Shown: positions 7,229 through 16,099, counted from the first letter of the stretch. The stretch is DNA of 28,148 nt from an uncultured Flavobacteriales bacterium (GCA_937973555.1 CALJKL010000077.1:1-28148), one strand, 5' to 3'. Numbers and translations are program-made. Notes: generated by a model not told the origin, from the sequence alone.

Positions 7229-9334
7229 TTATTCTTTAATGATTTTTTTAGAAACGGTTTCTTTATCTGTTTTAATGTTGATGATATAGATACCTTTTGG
7301 CAATCTGCTCACATCAATACTCTGGAAACTTTTGGCTTCTGTTTTTAAAACAGATTTTCCAGACATGTCAAAAATCTCAATGCCTTTTCCTGATTTTGGA
7401 ATCAAAATATTGACTATATCTTTAGTTCTGGTGGGATATACTGAAACCAATTGATCAGCTGGTATTTCAGTTGTTCCTAATGATGAGGCTTCCACTCCGG
7501 TAATGATTAGAGCATAGTTTTGAGCAGATAAAACTCCACTGTCATTTACCAAATTTCCTTTATTGCTTACCTCTATTCTATAAGTTCTTCCTGCAACCGG
7601 GTTGGAAATCATTACCTGTTCTACATTATCAACAGTGTTGTCTCCTTTTGTAGCATTGTTCATAGGATTATTAACATCTAATTTCCAAGGGTAATATATT
7701 GTGTTATTGGTGGTGTCTATGATTCTTAAATCCAAATCATTGACCAATCTGGATGAGTGATTATTCTGTAGATCATTATCAGTTGTAAATGGAACTGCTG
7801 CAGGGTCTACCCAAGAGATGGTAGCTTTTAAGGGTTCACCAGATTTTGAAGTAATGGTTTTAGAGAACGTGGTTCCAGAGGTTAGTAAATTTCGTTGGAA
7901 ATATGCTTTTTTATCTTTTGTGTCTATTATCAATTGAGCAGCTTTGGTAGCATCTGCAAATCCCCAACCAAACCAAACGTCAGGGCCAGGATTTCCTGCT
8001 TCATTAGCGGTGTGGGTAAGAAGTGCTTTCATTTCATCTGCTTTGTAGGTAAAGGTAGAATTTCCGTTTACTGCTCTATTTACTTGAGTTAACGCCCCTG
8101 CAATTCCTGAAATGATAGGCGCTGAAAATGAAGTTCCACTATTGGCTATGTAATTGTCGTAGGTGGTGTCATTAGTATAGCCTGGTACAGCTACAGAAGT
8201 CCCAACTGCAGATATATCTGGTTTTATGGCACCATCTTTTCTTGGGCCTGCGCTGCTATAACTTGCTTTCACAACATCAGTAGAGGTTGAGTAGATATTG
8301 TTTGAGGTTGTTAATTGATTGGTAGCCCCTACTACAATAATGTTTTTGGCTAATGATCCCCATCCTATACAATAATATCCCTGACTACAATTGGCCGGTG
8401 GGATTTCATCTGTAGGATCAAAAGGTACATATGAATTTGATGTATTATTATATTTAAATTTTGGTTTTGTGGAATCATCGCTTGGTTGAGTGCCATATTC
8501 ATTTCCAGCAGATTTAATGACAATTTGGTTGGGATTGCTATATACGATTTTGTCAAAATTTTCATCTTGTGTAAAATAACTTCCTGAGTAGGTGTCTTGG
8601 TGGTTTAAGGAGTAATTTCCTATCCAATAAAATCCAACTTGAGGATATGTTGAACTTGTAGAACTAACGTACATCCAGCCAAGGTTTATGCCATAGGAAT
8701 GATTCGAAATATTGGCGTTTGATGCTTCTAGTTTTTGGTAATTTGTTCCTTTAGAAGTAGTTGTAAAAGCATAACTGTCAATTTTTACAGCTGGTAATAT
8801 GCCTTTTGCGCCGGCTGTTCCATAGGGATCCGCAAAATTTCCGATACCTATAGCGCCTATAATACCTGCCACATTAGTAGGGTGATTCGAATAAGTAGTT
8901 TCCCCATTTTCTAGATCAAAAATTCTGGGTGTGGCTACATTTCCCGATGCATCTGCTCCGAATTCTCTGTGTTTTTCAAAAACTCTGCCGCCATCCATTA
9001 CTAAAATATTGAGCCCAGACCCATCTATAGTTGTATTGTTTAGCCCAGTAAGGGTTCCTGATTGAAGAGCGATTACATTTGCACTTCTATTGGCTCTCAT
9101 ATCTTCAGAATTCCAAAATACAGGTATATTGCCGGCAAATCCCGCAAGTTTTGCTTTTAATAAATTTTGTTCTGATAAGCTTATTTTAGAAGTTCTTTTT
9201 TGAAAATATTTATCAAGCTTTGCCTCATTTTCTTCGCGTTGTTTAGAGAATTCAGTCTGTAGCTTTGGATTATTCTGTGCATAAGTATAAAATGATGCAT
9301 AGAATCCTAAAAAAAATAATAAAATTTTTTTCAT
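7229..9334 (-). CDS. Secreted S8 subtilisin-like serine protease with T9SS sorting domain
   Basis: This is a 701-residue preproprotein. A Sec signal peptide ends near residue 20 (YTYAQ). The subtilisin fold follows, with catalytic Asp114 (LVMDGG), His151 (SNHPTNVAG), oxyanion Asn278 (KSAGNEYG) and catalytic Ser402 (NSGTSFSAP), so the triad is complete. Residues about 485-615 form a beta-rich P/PPC-like domain (RLVNDLDLRI, NYALIITG). The final 75 residues are a type A T9SS C-terminal domain (VYPTRTKD, FDMSGKSVL, LPKGIYIINI, ending KKIIKE), which directs export across the outer membrane and cell-surface attachment or release. The Asp motif reads DGG where classical subtilisins have D-T/S-G, as in other Bacteroidota S8 proteases. 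It is transcribed alone, divergently from dnaE. Substrates are probably extracellular proteins. Confidence 0.95.
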   Translation of the reverse strand: MKKILLFFLGFYASFYTYAQNNPKLQTEFSKQREENEAKLDKYFQKRTSKISLSEQNLLKAKLAGFAGNIPVFWNSEDMRANRSANVIALQSGTLTGLNNTTIDGSGLNILVMDGGRVFEKHREFGADASGNVATPRIFDLENGETTYSNHPTNVAGIIGAIGIGNFADPYGTAGAKGILPAVKIDSYAFTTTSKGTNYQKLEASNANISNHSYGINLGWMYVSSTSSTYPQVGFYWIGNYSLNHQDTYSGSYFTQDENFDKIVYSNPNQIVIKSAGNEYGTQPSDDSTKPKFKYNNTSNSYVPFDPTDEIPPANCSQGYYCIGWGSLAKNIIVVGATNQLTTSNNIYSTSTDVVKASYSSAGPRKDGAIKPDISAVGTSVAVPGYTNDTTYDNYIANSGTSFSAPIISGIAGALTQVNRAVNGNSTFTYKADEMKALLTHTANEAGNPGPDVWFGWGFADATKAAQLIIDTKDKKAYFQRNLLTSGTTFSKTITSKSGEPLKATISWVDPAAVPFTTDNDLQNNHSSRLVNDLDLRIIDTTNNTIYYPWKLDVNNPMNNATKGDNTVDNVEQVMISNPVAGRTYRIEVSNKGNLVNDSGVLSAQNYALIITGVEASSLGTTEIPADQLVSVYPTRTKDIVNILIPKSGKGIEIFDMSGKSVLKTEAKSFQSIDVSRLPKGIYIINIKTDKETVSKKIIKE

Positions 9335-9351
9335 TTGAAATTGTTTTTTTA

Positions 9352-9359
9352 CAAATATA
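9352..9359 (-). promoter_or_regulatory. -7 promoter element of the protease gene
   Basis: On the minus strand this reads TATATTTG, a full match to TAnnTTTG, 18 nt before the ATG. A weak TTTC at the -33 zone (9381-9384) gives a 21-nt spacer. The predicted leader is about 11 nt. Confidence 0.55.
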
Positions 9360-9434
9360 ACAAATGAATTTGTTGTTGTGGAAAAGTTTCTTAAAATTTC
9401 TTTTAAGGGTGTTTTTTTTACATAATATTTAGGT

Positions 9435-9442
9435 TAAATTTG
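9435..9442 (+). promoter_or_regulatory. -7 promoter element of dnaE
   Basis: TAAATTTG matches TAnnTTTG and lies 18 nt before the dnaE ATG, giving a predicted leader of about 11 nt. No clear TTTG -33 box is visible. It diverges from the protease promoter within a 125-nt intergenic region. Confidence 0.5.
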
Positions 9443-9459
9443 AGCCAAATTTCCTTTTA

Positions 9460-12400
9460 ATGTATTTAGTTTTTGATACTGAAACCACCGGTTTACCACA
9501 AAATTTCAATGCACCTTTGTCAGATTCAGACAACTGGCCAAGAATGGTACAGATTGCTTGGCAATTGCATGATGATGAAGGAAAACTGATAGAAAACCAA
9601 GATTATATCATAAAACCGGAAGGATATGACATTCCTTTTAATGCATCTAGAATTCACGGCATAACCACTAAATTAGCTCATGAAGAAGGAAAAGACCTGG
9701 CTTGGGTTTTAGAAGAATTTAATAAAGTATTAGAAAAAACTAAAGTAGGAGTTGGGCACAATATTATTTTTGATTACAACATTGTAGGTGCCGAGTTCTT
9801 TAGGAAAAGTATAGAAAATCCTTTGCAGGAAATTCCCAAAGCAGATACCATGGAATTGGGAACTGACTTTTGTGCTTTGCCTGGAGGAAGAGGAGGAAGA
9901 TATAAGTCTCCTAAATTAGGGGAGCTTTTCGAAAAATTATACGGATACCAGTTTGATGAAGCTCATAATGCTGCTGCAGACGTAAATGCCACGGCACAGG
10001 TTTTTTTCGAAATGGCAAGACAAAGGATCATTGCTACAGAAACAATGCTTTGGACAGATCTTCAAGTTCAAACGTTTCAGAAAATATGGAGTGAGCCCAT
10101 CCAACCTTTTGATATTGTTGTAAGAAGACAAGTTGCAGCTTCTAAAAAGAAAAAATCCAGCACTGATTTCGGGGATACCGCAGAGGTAGAGATTGGAGAT
10201 TTTTTTCATTTTCATAATCATACCATTTATTCTACATTAACGGCTACTACACATTTTAATGACCTTATTAAGATGGCTTCAGAAAATGATTTCAGAGCCG
10301 TGGGAATGGTAGATTTAGGCAACCTGATGGGGGCCTTTAAGTTTGTTTCTGAGGTGGAAAAATACAATTCAGATCTCAAGAAGAAAAAGACAGAAGCTGA
10401 AGAAAAAGGAGAAGAATTTTCTAAATCTCCTTTGGTTCCTGTTCTGGGTTGTGAATTTTACATTTCCGAAAGACCAGAGCAAAAACAATTTACCAAAGAT
10501 GACCCGGACAGAAGGACCAATGTAGTTCTCTTGGCTAAGAATTTCGAAGGATATAAAAATTTAGCCAAACTTTCTAGTTTGGGGTACACCAATGGGTATT
10601 ATGCAGGGGTGCCTAGGATTTCCAAAAAACAAATTGCTCAATACAAGGATAACCTCATTGCCCTTACGGCGGGTATCTATGGCGATGTGCCCAATGCCAT
10701 CCTTAATTTTGGGGAGCAAAGAGGAGAAGAAATTTTCCTTTGGTGGAAAGAAACGTTTGGGAAGGATTTTTATGTTCAAATTCAAAACCATCAGATTGAT
10801 GAAGAAGAGCATTTGAATGAAGTTTTGTTAAGCCTTGCAGACAAACATCAAGTTAAAATATTGGCACAAAATGAAACCTTTTACACCAAAAAAGAAGATG
10901 CCAATATTCAGGATATTATTACCTGTATTAAAGATGGAGAAAGGGTTTCTACGCCTGTGGGAAAAGGCTTTGGAAAAAGAAAAGGCCTTCAGAATAATGA
11001 ATATTACATTCAAAATGCAGAAGAACTGAAGCAGACCTTCAAACAATATCCCGATGCTTTTGAAGCGTATTCAGAATTCTTAGAAAAATTCGAGCCTTAT
11101 ACCTTAAAACGAGATGTATTGTTGCCGAAGTTTGATATTCCTGAAGAGTTTTTGAGTGAAGAAGATGAAAAGGATGGCGGCAAAAGAGGGGAGAATGCGT
11201 ATTTAAGACATTTAACCTATGAAGGTGCCAAAAGAAAATATGAAGAAATTACTGATGAGATAAAAGAAAGACTGGATTTTGAATTGGAAGTTATTGCCAA
11301 TACGGGTTATCCGGGGTATTTCTTAATTGTTCAGGATTTCTGTAATGAAGCCAAAAAAATGGGCGTTTCTGTAGGGCCCGGTCGTGGTTCGGCAGCGGGT
11401 TCTGCCGTGGCTTATTGTATTGGGATTACCAATGTAGACCCTATTAAATATGACTTGCTTTTCGAGAGATTCCTAAATCCTGAAAGGGTTTCCATGCCCG
11501 ATATCGATATCGACTTTGATGATGAAGGTAGAGATGCTATCATCAAATGGGTAATTGAGAAATATGGTCAAATGAACGTGGCACAAATCATTACTTACTC
11601 CGTTTTGGGAGGGAAGTCTGCAATTAAAGATGCAGGAAGAGTGCTAGATGTTTCCATCCCGGATACCAATGCCATTGCCAAATTGATTCCGGAATCTCCA
11701 GGGATGAATATTGCCAAAGTCCTCAATAAGCCCGAAAAGTTGAAGCCTGAAGATAAACCTTTGGCAGAAGAAATGAAGGCTATTTTGGCCAATCCTAGTG
11801 ATTCGCGTTATCAAGTGCTCGCCTCTGCACAAAAGATGGAAGGCTGCATCAGAAATACCGGAATCCATGCCTGTGGGGTGATTATTACTCCGGAAGACAT
11901 TTCTAATCTGGTGCCTATTTCCATTGCGGCAAAAGATGCTGGAATTTTGGTGTCTCAATTTGACAACTCTGTAGCGGAAAGTGCTGGGCTTCTAAAAATG
12001 GACTTTTTAGGGTTAAGGACCCTTACGATTATCAAGGATGCCATAAAATTGATAAAGCAACGCCATGGCGTACATATAGATCCGGATGAAATTCCGTTGG
12101 ATGACAAGAAAACGTATGACCTTTTTAAAGAGGGAAAAACGATAGGGATTTTCCAGTATGAAAGTGCCGGAATGCAGAAGTACATGCGAGAACTGAAACC
12201 TACCGTTTTTGCTGACCTTATTGCCATGAACGCCTTGTACAGACCGGGCCCCATCAAATACATCCCAAATTTCATCAATAGAAAGCATGGTTTAGAAGAG
12301 ATCGTTTATGACCTTCCTGAGACAGAAGAATACTTAAAGGAAACCTACGGAATTACCGTATATCAGGAACAGGTAATGCTTCTTTCTCAAAAGTTGGCCA

Positions 12401-14061
12401 ACTTTACCAAAGGTGAAGCCGATACGCTGAGAAAGGCGATGGGTAAAAAGCAAAAAGATGTTCTGGATAAGATGTACCCTAAGTTTATTGAAGGAGGAAA
12501 AAAGAACAATCTAGACGAAGATAAACTCAACAAAATCTGGAAAGACTGGGAGGCTTTTGCAGAATATGCGTTCAATAAATCACACTCTACCTGTTATGCG
12601 CTTATTGCTTATCATACGGCTTACCTTAAGGCCAATTACCCTGCGGAGTACATGGCGAGTGTAATGAGTAATAACATTAACAATACCAAGCAAATTACCC
12701 TCTTTATGGAAGACTGTAAGTCTATTGGGGTAGATGTTTTGGGACCAGATGTTAATGAATCTCAGTATGAATTTGCGGTGAATGAAAAAGGACAAATCCG
12801 TTTCGGGTTGGGTGCTATTAAAGGTATGGGAGAGGCGCCTTCTGAAGCCATTTATCAGGAAAGACAGAATGGGAAATTCAAGAATATTTATGATTTTTTC
12901 GAGAGAATTCCTTCCAACCAAATCAATAAAAGGGTAGTAGAAAGTTTGGTGATTGCGGGTGCTTTTGATGAATTAGATACTTATCACCGGGCACAATATT
13001 TTGATGTGGACAATGCCGGCAGAACCAATATAGAAAGGTTGTTGCGTTATGGACAGAGTTTTCAGGATAATAAAAATTCGGTAGAAAATTCTTTGTTTGC
13101 CGATTTTGCCGATGAGGTACAGATAGAACAGCCCAAGCTGCTTCCTTGTGCCGAATGGCAAAATATGCACAAACTCAACCGCGAAAAAGAAATCATCGGT
13201 TTCTACCTTTCTGCCCATCCGCTGGACGAATACAAATTCCAATATAAATTTGTGAATGGAGAGTTTTCCAGAAATTATGTGTTGGATGATAGAAAAGAAG
13301 ACTTGGCAGAAACGGACGGTTTAGCTTCCAAAATTTTAGATGATGATATTGAGGACGAGGAAAATGTAGATTTGACTTTGGAAATGGGCGAAGATGATGA
13401 ATTGGTAGAAGAAACCTCTAAAAAGGCAGAGCCTAAAGGAAATTTCAATTTTTTGAATTTGGATGAGGTAGATGCTTTCAAAGAAGTATTGTTCCCTGCG
13501 GGTACCATTTTTGAACCGGCTAAAGACTGGAAGGAGAGGCAAAGACAGTTTGATAATGCCAGAGAATATACCGTTTCGGGATTGATTACCGAGATGGTTT
13601 TAAGGGATGGAAAAAATTCTGGAGAGAAAGTATGTTTCATCACTTTAGAAGATTATACGGGCAATTATAGTTTCAGATTGGGAGACCGGGATTATATGAA
13701 AATGAGGGATAAGATTGCCAAAGACCGGTTTGTAATACTAAAAATGAAATTAACCCAAGGGAGCGAAGGAAGAGTTTTCGTGAACGTTACCGATATCATG
13801 GACCTTAAAGATGCTTTTGAGAAATATGCCAAATCTCTATCGCTGGTAATTCCGGTGAATGAAATCAATAAAACGGATTTAGAATTTTTTAAGGCTCAAT
13901 TGCTGGCAGAAAAGGGAGAGCATAAACTCAATGTATTTCTTAAAAATCCAATAGACAATAGTTTCTTGGAAGTGAGGTCGCTTCAGCATAATGTTAATAT
14001 TAACAATAAATTGATTGAGAGAATTCATCAGTTTGGAAAATTCGAGATTTATTTAAATTAA
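9460..14061 (+). CDS. dnaE: DNA polymerase III alpha subunit with N-terminal DnaQ-type exonuclease
   Basis: This 1533-residue replicative polymerase joins proofreading and synthesis in one chain. Residues 1-190 are a DEDDh exonuclease: Asp6 and Glu8 (FDTETTG), Asp105 (NIIFDYN), His169 and Asp174 (EAHNAAADVNA). A PHP domain begins near residue 247 (FHFHNHTIYS), but its second metal motif reads VDLGNL instead of DHGN, so metal binding is doubtful. The polymerase core carries PDIDIDFDDEGRD, with Asp683 and Asp685 as likely catalytic residues, and KMDFLGLRT with Asp848 as the third. NSLFADF (1210-1216) resembles an internal clamp-binding site. An acidic linker (about 1275-1341) precedes an OB-fold (about 1365-1450). 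The exonuclease is N-terminal, not nested in PHP, so this is DnaE and not PolC. It is transcribed alone with its own terminator. Confidence 0.97.
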   Translation: MYLVFDTETTGLPQNFNAPLSDSDNWPRMVQIAWQLHDDEGKLIENQDYIIKPEGYDIPFNASRIHGITTKLAHEEGKDLAWVLEEFNKVLEKTKVGVGHNIIFDYNIVGAEFFRKSIENPLQEIPKADTMELGTDFCALPGGRGGRYKSPKLGELFEKLYGYQFDEAHNAAADVNATAQVFFEMARQRIIATETMLWTDLQVQTFQKIWSEPIQPFDIVVRRQVAASKKKKSSTDFGDTAEVEIGDFFHFHNHTIYSTLTATTHFNDLIKMASENDFRAVGMVDLGNLMGAFKFVSEVEKYNSDLKKKKTEAEEKGEEFSKSPLVPVLGCEFYISERPEQKQFTKDDPDRRTNVVLLAKNFEGYKNLAKLSSLGYTNGYYAGVPRISKKQIAQYKDNLIALTAGIYGDVPNAILNFGEQRGEEIFLWWKETFGKDFYVQIQNHQIDEEEHLNEVLLSLADKHQVKILAQNETFYTKKEDANIQDIITCIKDGERVSTPVGKGFGKRKGLQNNEYYIQNAEELKQTFKQYPDAFEAYSEFLEKFEPYTLKRDVLLPKFDIPEEFLSEEDEKDGGKRGENAYLRHLTYEGAKRKYEEITDEIKERLDFELEVIANTGYPGYFLIVQDFCNEAKKMGVSVGPGRGSAAGSAVAYCIGITNVDPIKYDLLFERFLNPERVSMPDIDIDFDDEGRDAIIKWVIEKYGQMNVAQIITYSVLGGKSAIKDAGRVLDVSIPDTNAIAKLIPESPGMNIAKVLNKPEKLKPEDKPLAEEMKAILANPSDSRYQVLASAQKMEGCIRNTGIHACGVIITPEDISNLVPISIAAKDAGILVSQFDNSVAESAGLLKMDFLGLRTLTIIKDAIKLIKQRHGVHIDPDEIPLDDKKTYDLFKEGKTIGIFQYESAGMQKYMRELKPTVFADLIAMNALYRPGPIKYIPNFINRKHGLEEIVYDLPETEEYLKETYGITVYQEQVMLLSQKLANFTKGEADTLRKAMGKKQKDVLDKMYPKFIEGGKKNNLDEDKLNKIWKDWEAFAEYAFNKSHSTCYALIAYHTAYLKANYPAEYMASVMSNNINNTKQITLFMEDCKSIGVDVLGPDVNESQYEFAVNEKGQIRFGLGAIKGMGEAPSEAIYQERQNGKFKNIYDFFERIPSNQINKRVVESLVIAGAFDELDTYHRAQYFDVDNAGRTNIERLLRYGQSFQDNKNSVENSLFADFADEVQIEQPKLLPCAEWQNMHKLNREKEIIGFYLSAHPLDEYKFQYKFVNGEFSRNYVLDDRKEDLAETDGLASKILDDDIEDEENVDLTLEMGEDDELVEETSKKAEPKGNFNFLNLDEVDAFKEVLFPAGTIFEPAKDWKERQRQFDNAREYTVSGLITEMVLRDGKNSGEKVCFITLEDYTGNYSFRLGDRDYMKMRDKIAKDRFVILKMKLTQGSEGRVFVNVTDIMDLKDAFEKYAKSLSLVIPVNEINKTDLEFFKAQLLAEKGEHKLNVFLKNPIDNSFLEVRSLQHNVNINNKLIERIHQFGKFEIYLN

Positions 14062-14066
14062 ATCAT

Positions 14067-14096
14067 AAAAGGCTAAGGTTTTCTTAGCTTTTTTTT
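14067..14096 (+). terminator. Intrinsic terminator of dnaE
   Basis: The stem GCTAAG (14072-14077) with CTTAGC (14083-14088) is extended outward by a G-U and A-T pairs. The loop is 5 nt and the T run covers 14089-14096. It lies immediately behind the dnaE stop. Confidence 0.85.
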
Positions 14097-14126
14097 ATGG
14101 ATGAATATCAAGTAATATAAAAACCA

Positions 14127-14153
14127 GGAAACTTTTTTTGTTTTTTAGTTTCC
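14127..14153 (+). promoter_or_regulatory. Candidate TetR operator (7-bp inverted repeat)
   Basis: GGAAACT (14127-14133) and AGTTTCC (14147-14153) are a perfect inverted repeat with a 13-nt spacer. The repeat brackets the -33 box at 14137-14140 and ends before the -7 box at 14160. Binding here would block RNA polymerase at the promoter of the tetR-efflux operon, the usual autoregulatory layout for TetR-family repressors. Confidence 0.55.
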
Positions 14154-14167
14154 ATGTCCTATATTTG
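14137..14167 (+). promoter_or_regulatory. Consensus Bacteroidota promoter of RND operon 2
   Basis: TTTG (14137-14140), a 19-nt spacer and TATATTTG (14160-14167) match the consensus at every fixed position. With the usual 7-nt distance, transcription would start near 14174, two bases before the tetR ATG, giving an almost leaderless mRNA. Confidence 0.8.
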
Positions 14168-14175
14168 CAGCCGTT

Positions 14176-14790
14176 ATGCAGGAAAAATTTTGTTTTTTGG
14201 ATAAACTTTGTGGGCTTTTTAAAACTTATGGAGCCAAGGCATTGACTATGGATGATATTGCCAAAGAGTTTTCCATTTCTAAAAAAACACTTTATCAACA
14301 ATACAAAAACAAAGAAGATCTTCTTACCGAAGTTCTGTATTATATTTCTAACAGAGCCATAGAAGAGGTAGAGATTGTTAAAAAACAATTCGAATGTCCT
14401 ATAGAGGTTTTGTTGGTTTCCGGAATGAGGATAGATGATGTTACGGCATATGAAAAAGATGCATTTATAATGCAGTTGATTAAGTATTATCCGGAAGTCT
14501 ACCATCAGCATCAGAAATCTATTTCTTCAAAAATTATGGAAATTGTAAAGTACAACTACGAAAAAGGGGTTGAGAGAGATCTATTCAGAATAGATATTCC
14601 TATAGATTTGTATATTAAATTTTTGACGACTTTGTTGTTTTCGGTAGAAATATCACCATTGTTTGAAGAAGTACAGGATAAAAAATCTATTTCAAACGGA
14701 ATTAAGCAATTTTATTTGAATGCTATTGTAACAGAAAAAGGAAGTAAAAGACTAAAAGAATTAAAAAAGAAATATGAAGAACTGGATTAA
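14176..14790 (+). CDS. TetR/AcrR-family transcriptional repressor
   Basis: This 204-residue regulator has the TetR N-terminal DNA-binding domain: residues 15-50 include GAKALTMDDIAKEF, the recognition helix SISKKTLYQQY and NKEDLL. The remaining residues form the helical, variable ligand-binding and dimerisation domain. The start at 14176 is required to keep the first helix of the domain; the next Met lies inside the helix-turn-helix. Its 3' end overlaps the TolC-like gene by 17 nt, so it is the first gene of the efflux operon and is probably co-translated with it. A perfect inverted repeat in its own promoter suggests that it represses the whole operon and is released by a pump substrate. The ligand is unknown. 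Confidence 0.93.
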   Translation: MQEKFCFLDKLCGLFKTYGAKALTMDDIAKEFSISKKTLYQQYKNKEDLLTEVLYYISNRAIEEVEIVKKQFECPIEVLLVSGMRIDDVTAYEKDAFIMQLIKYYPEVYHQHQKSISSKIMEIVKYNYEKGVERDLFRIDIPIDLYIKFLTTLLFSVEISPLFEEVQDKKSISNGIKQFYLNAIVTEKGSKRLKELKKKYEELD

Positions 14791-16099
14791 AATACTCGCT
14801 TTGACGGTGTTTTCCACAAATGCATATGCCCAGAAAAGCTTCACTATGGATGAAGCACTGAGCTATGCTTTAGAAAATAACGTCAACATTAAAAAAGCTA
14901 AAATTGACCAAACCATTGCTCAACAAAAGGTATACGAAACCATTGGGATTGGTTTGCCACAAATCAACCTTCAGGGGAAATACAATTATTTCTTGAATAT
15001 TCCGGTGCAGTTGTTGCCAGGGGAAATTTTTGGTCAACCGGGAACGTATGTTCCGGTAAAATTTGGACAAAAGCAAACAGCCAGTGGTGGGGTTACGGTT
15101 TCTCAGTTGCTTTTCAATGGTTCTTATATTGTTGGCTTAGAAAGTTCTAAAGCCTATAAAGAAACTGCTGCTTTGGTTACAGAAAAGACTCAGTTCAGTA
15201 TCAAGGAAGCCATCATGCTTTCTTATGCTGCCGTTTTGATAACAGATGAAAACATTAAAACTTTAGAAGAAAACAAAAGGGTTTCTGGAAAAGTCTTGAA
15301 TGATACCAAAGAAACCTATAAAGCTGGGTTGATAGAATTACAAAACGTAGAACAATTAGACTATAGTTATAGAAATTTGGTAACTACTTTGGATAACTTG
15401 AAAAGAACAAGAACCAAATTTGCAGATGCTTTAAAATATCTAATGGGTTATCCATTAGAAGAAAACCTTCAGTTGATAACTTCTATGGAAGAATTGATTC
15501 AGAAGAGTGAGTTGTTGGTAGATAAAACAGAGCCAGCAGACATCAGCAATCATATTGATTTTAAACTAAAAGAAAATTTGGTAAGAATCAGTGAGTTGAA
15601 ACTGAAGTATCAAAAATCAAAAGCTTTGCCTACGCTGGCAGCGGCATTGTCTTCTAGCTACAACGGAAACAGTGATAAAATGACCTTTTTTGATAAAGAA
15701 CAAAAATGGTTCAATACCTCTGTAGTAGCCTTGCAGTTGGATATTCCGGTATTCAGTGGTTTGCAGAGACATTGGCAGACCGAGCAATCAAAATTAGATT
15801 TAGCTAAAGCCAAATTGGATAAAGAAGACACAGAAAAAAGTTTAAGAAATGAATTGACCTCCAAGTCTCTTGATTATGAAAATGCTTACGAAAGTTTCAA
15901 AACCGCTCAAGATTTGGTGAAACTTTCTTCTGAAATTTACAGAAAACAAAACATTAAATTCAAAGAAGGTTTAGGAACCAGTTTCGAACTTTCTCAGAGT
16001 GAATCACAATTGTTTCAGGCGCAGTCTCAGTTCTATCTTTCTGCTTTAGATTTAATAAAAGCCAAAATTTCTTTGGATAAAGCAAAAGGAACTTTATAA
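14774..16099 (+). CDS. TolC-family outer-membrane efflux channel
   Basis: This 441-residue channel has a cleavable Sec signal (MKNWIKILALTVFSTNAYAQ) and, unlike the NodT-type channel of operon 1, no lipobox. The mature protein opens with KSFTMDEALSYALENN, the usual OEP start. Two internal repeats of long helices and short beta-strands cover about 20-220 and 255-441. The C-terminus runs through a long amphipathic helix (SQSESQLFQAQSQFYLSALD). Its ATG lies inside the end of tetR in another frame (17-nt overlap). It stands between repressor and adaptor in the gene order tetR-channel-adaptor-pump and would form the outer-membrane exit for the second RND system. Confidence 0.95.
   Translation: MKNWIKILALTVFSTNAYAQKSFTMDEALSYALENNVNIKKAKIDQTIAQQKVYETIGIGLPQINLQGKYNYFLNIPVQLLPGEIFGQPGTYVPVKFGQKQTASGGVTVSQLLFNGSYIVGLESSKAYKETAALVTEKTQFSIKEAIMLSYAAVLITDENIKTLEENKRVSGKVLNDTKETYKAGLIELQNVEQLDYSYRNLVTTLDNLKRTRTKFADALKYLMGYPLEENLQLITSMEELIQKSELLVDKTEPADISNHIDFKLKENLVRISELKLKYQKSKALPTLAAALSSSYNGNSDKMTFFDKEQKWFNTSVVALQLDIPVFSGLQRHWQTEQSKLDLAKAKLDKEDTEKSLRNELTSKSLDYENAYESFKTAQDLVKLSSEIYRKQNIKFKEGLGTSFELSQSESQLFQAQSQFYLSALDLIKAKISLDKAKGTL

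Noticed and set aside
11955..12288. Overlapping minus-strand frames inside dnaE
   Set aside because: Both frames are products of codon composition on the opposite strand of the polymerase core; their translations have no recognisable features.
13275..13643. Minus-strand open frame of 122 codons inside dnaE
   Set aside because: It is Ser/Phe/Lys-rich with no domain, lies antisense to a strongly conserved gene, and has no promoter or plausible start region. Many similar shadows occur across dnaE and the RND genes.
9460..14061. PolC-type polymerase
   Set aside because: In PolC the exonuclease interrupts the PHP domain and an OB-fold is N-terminal. Here the exonuclease is first and the OB-fold last, as in DnaE.
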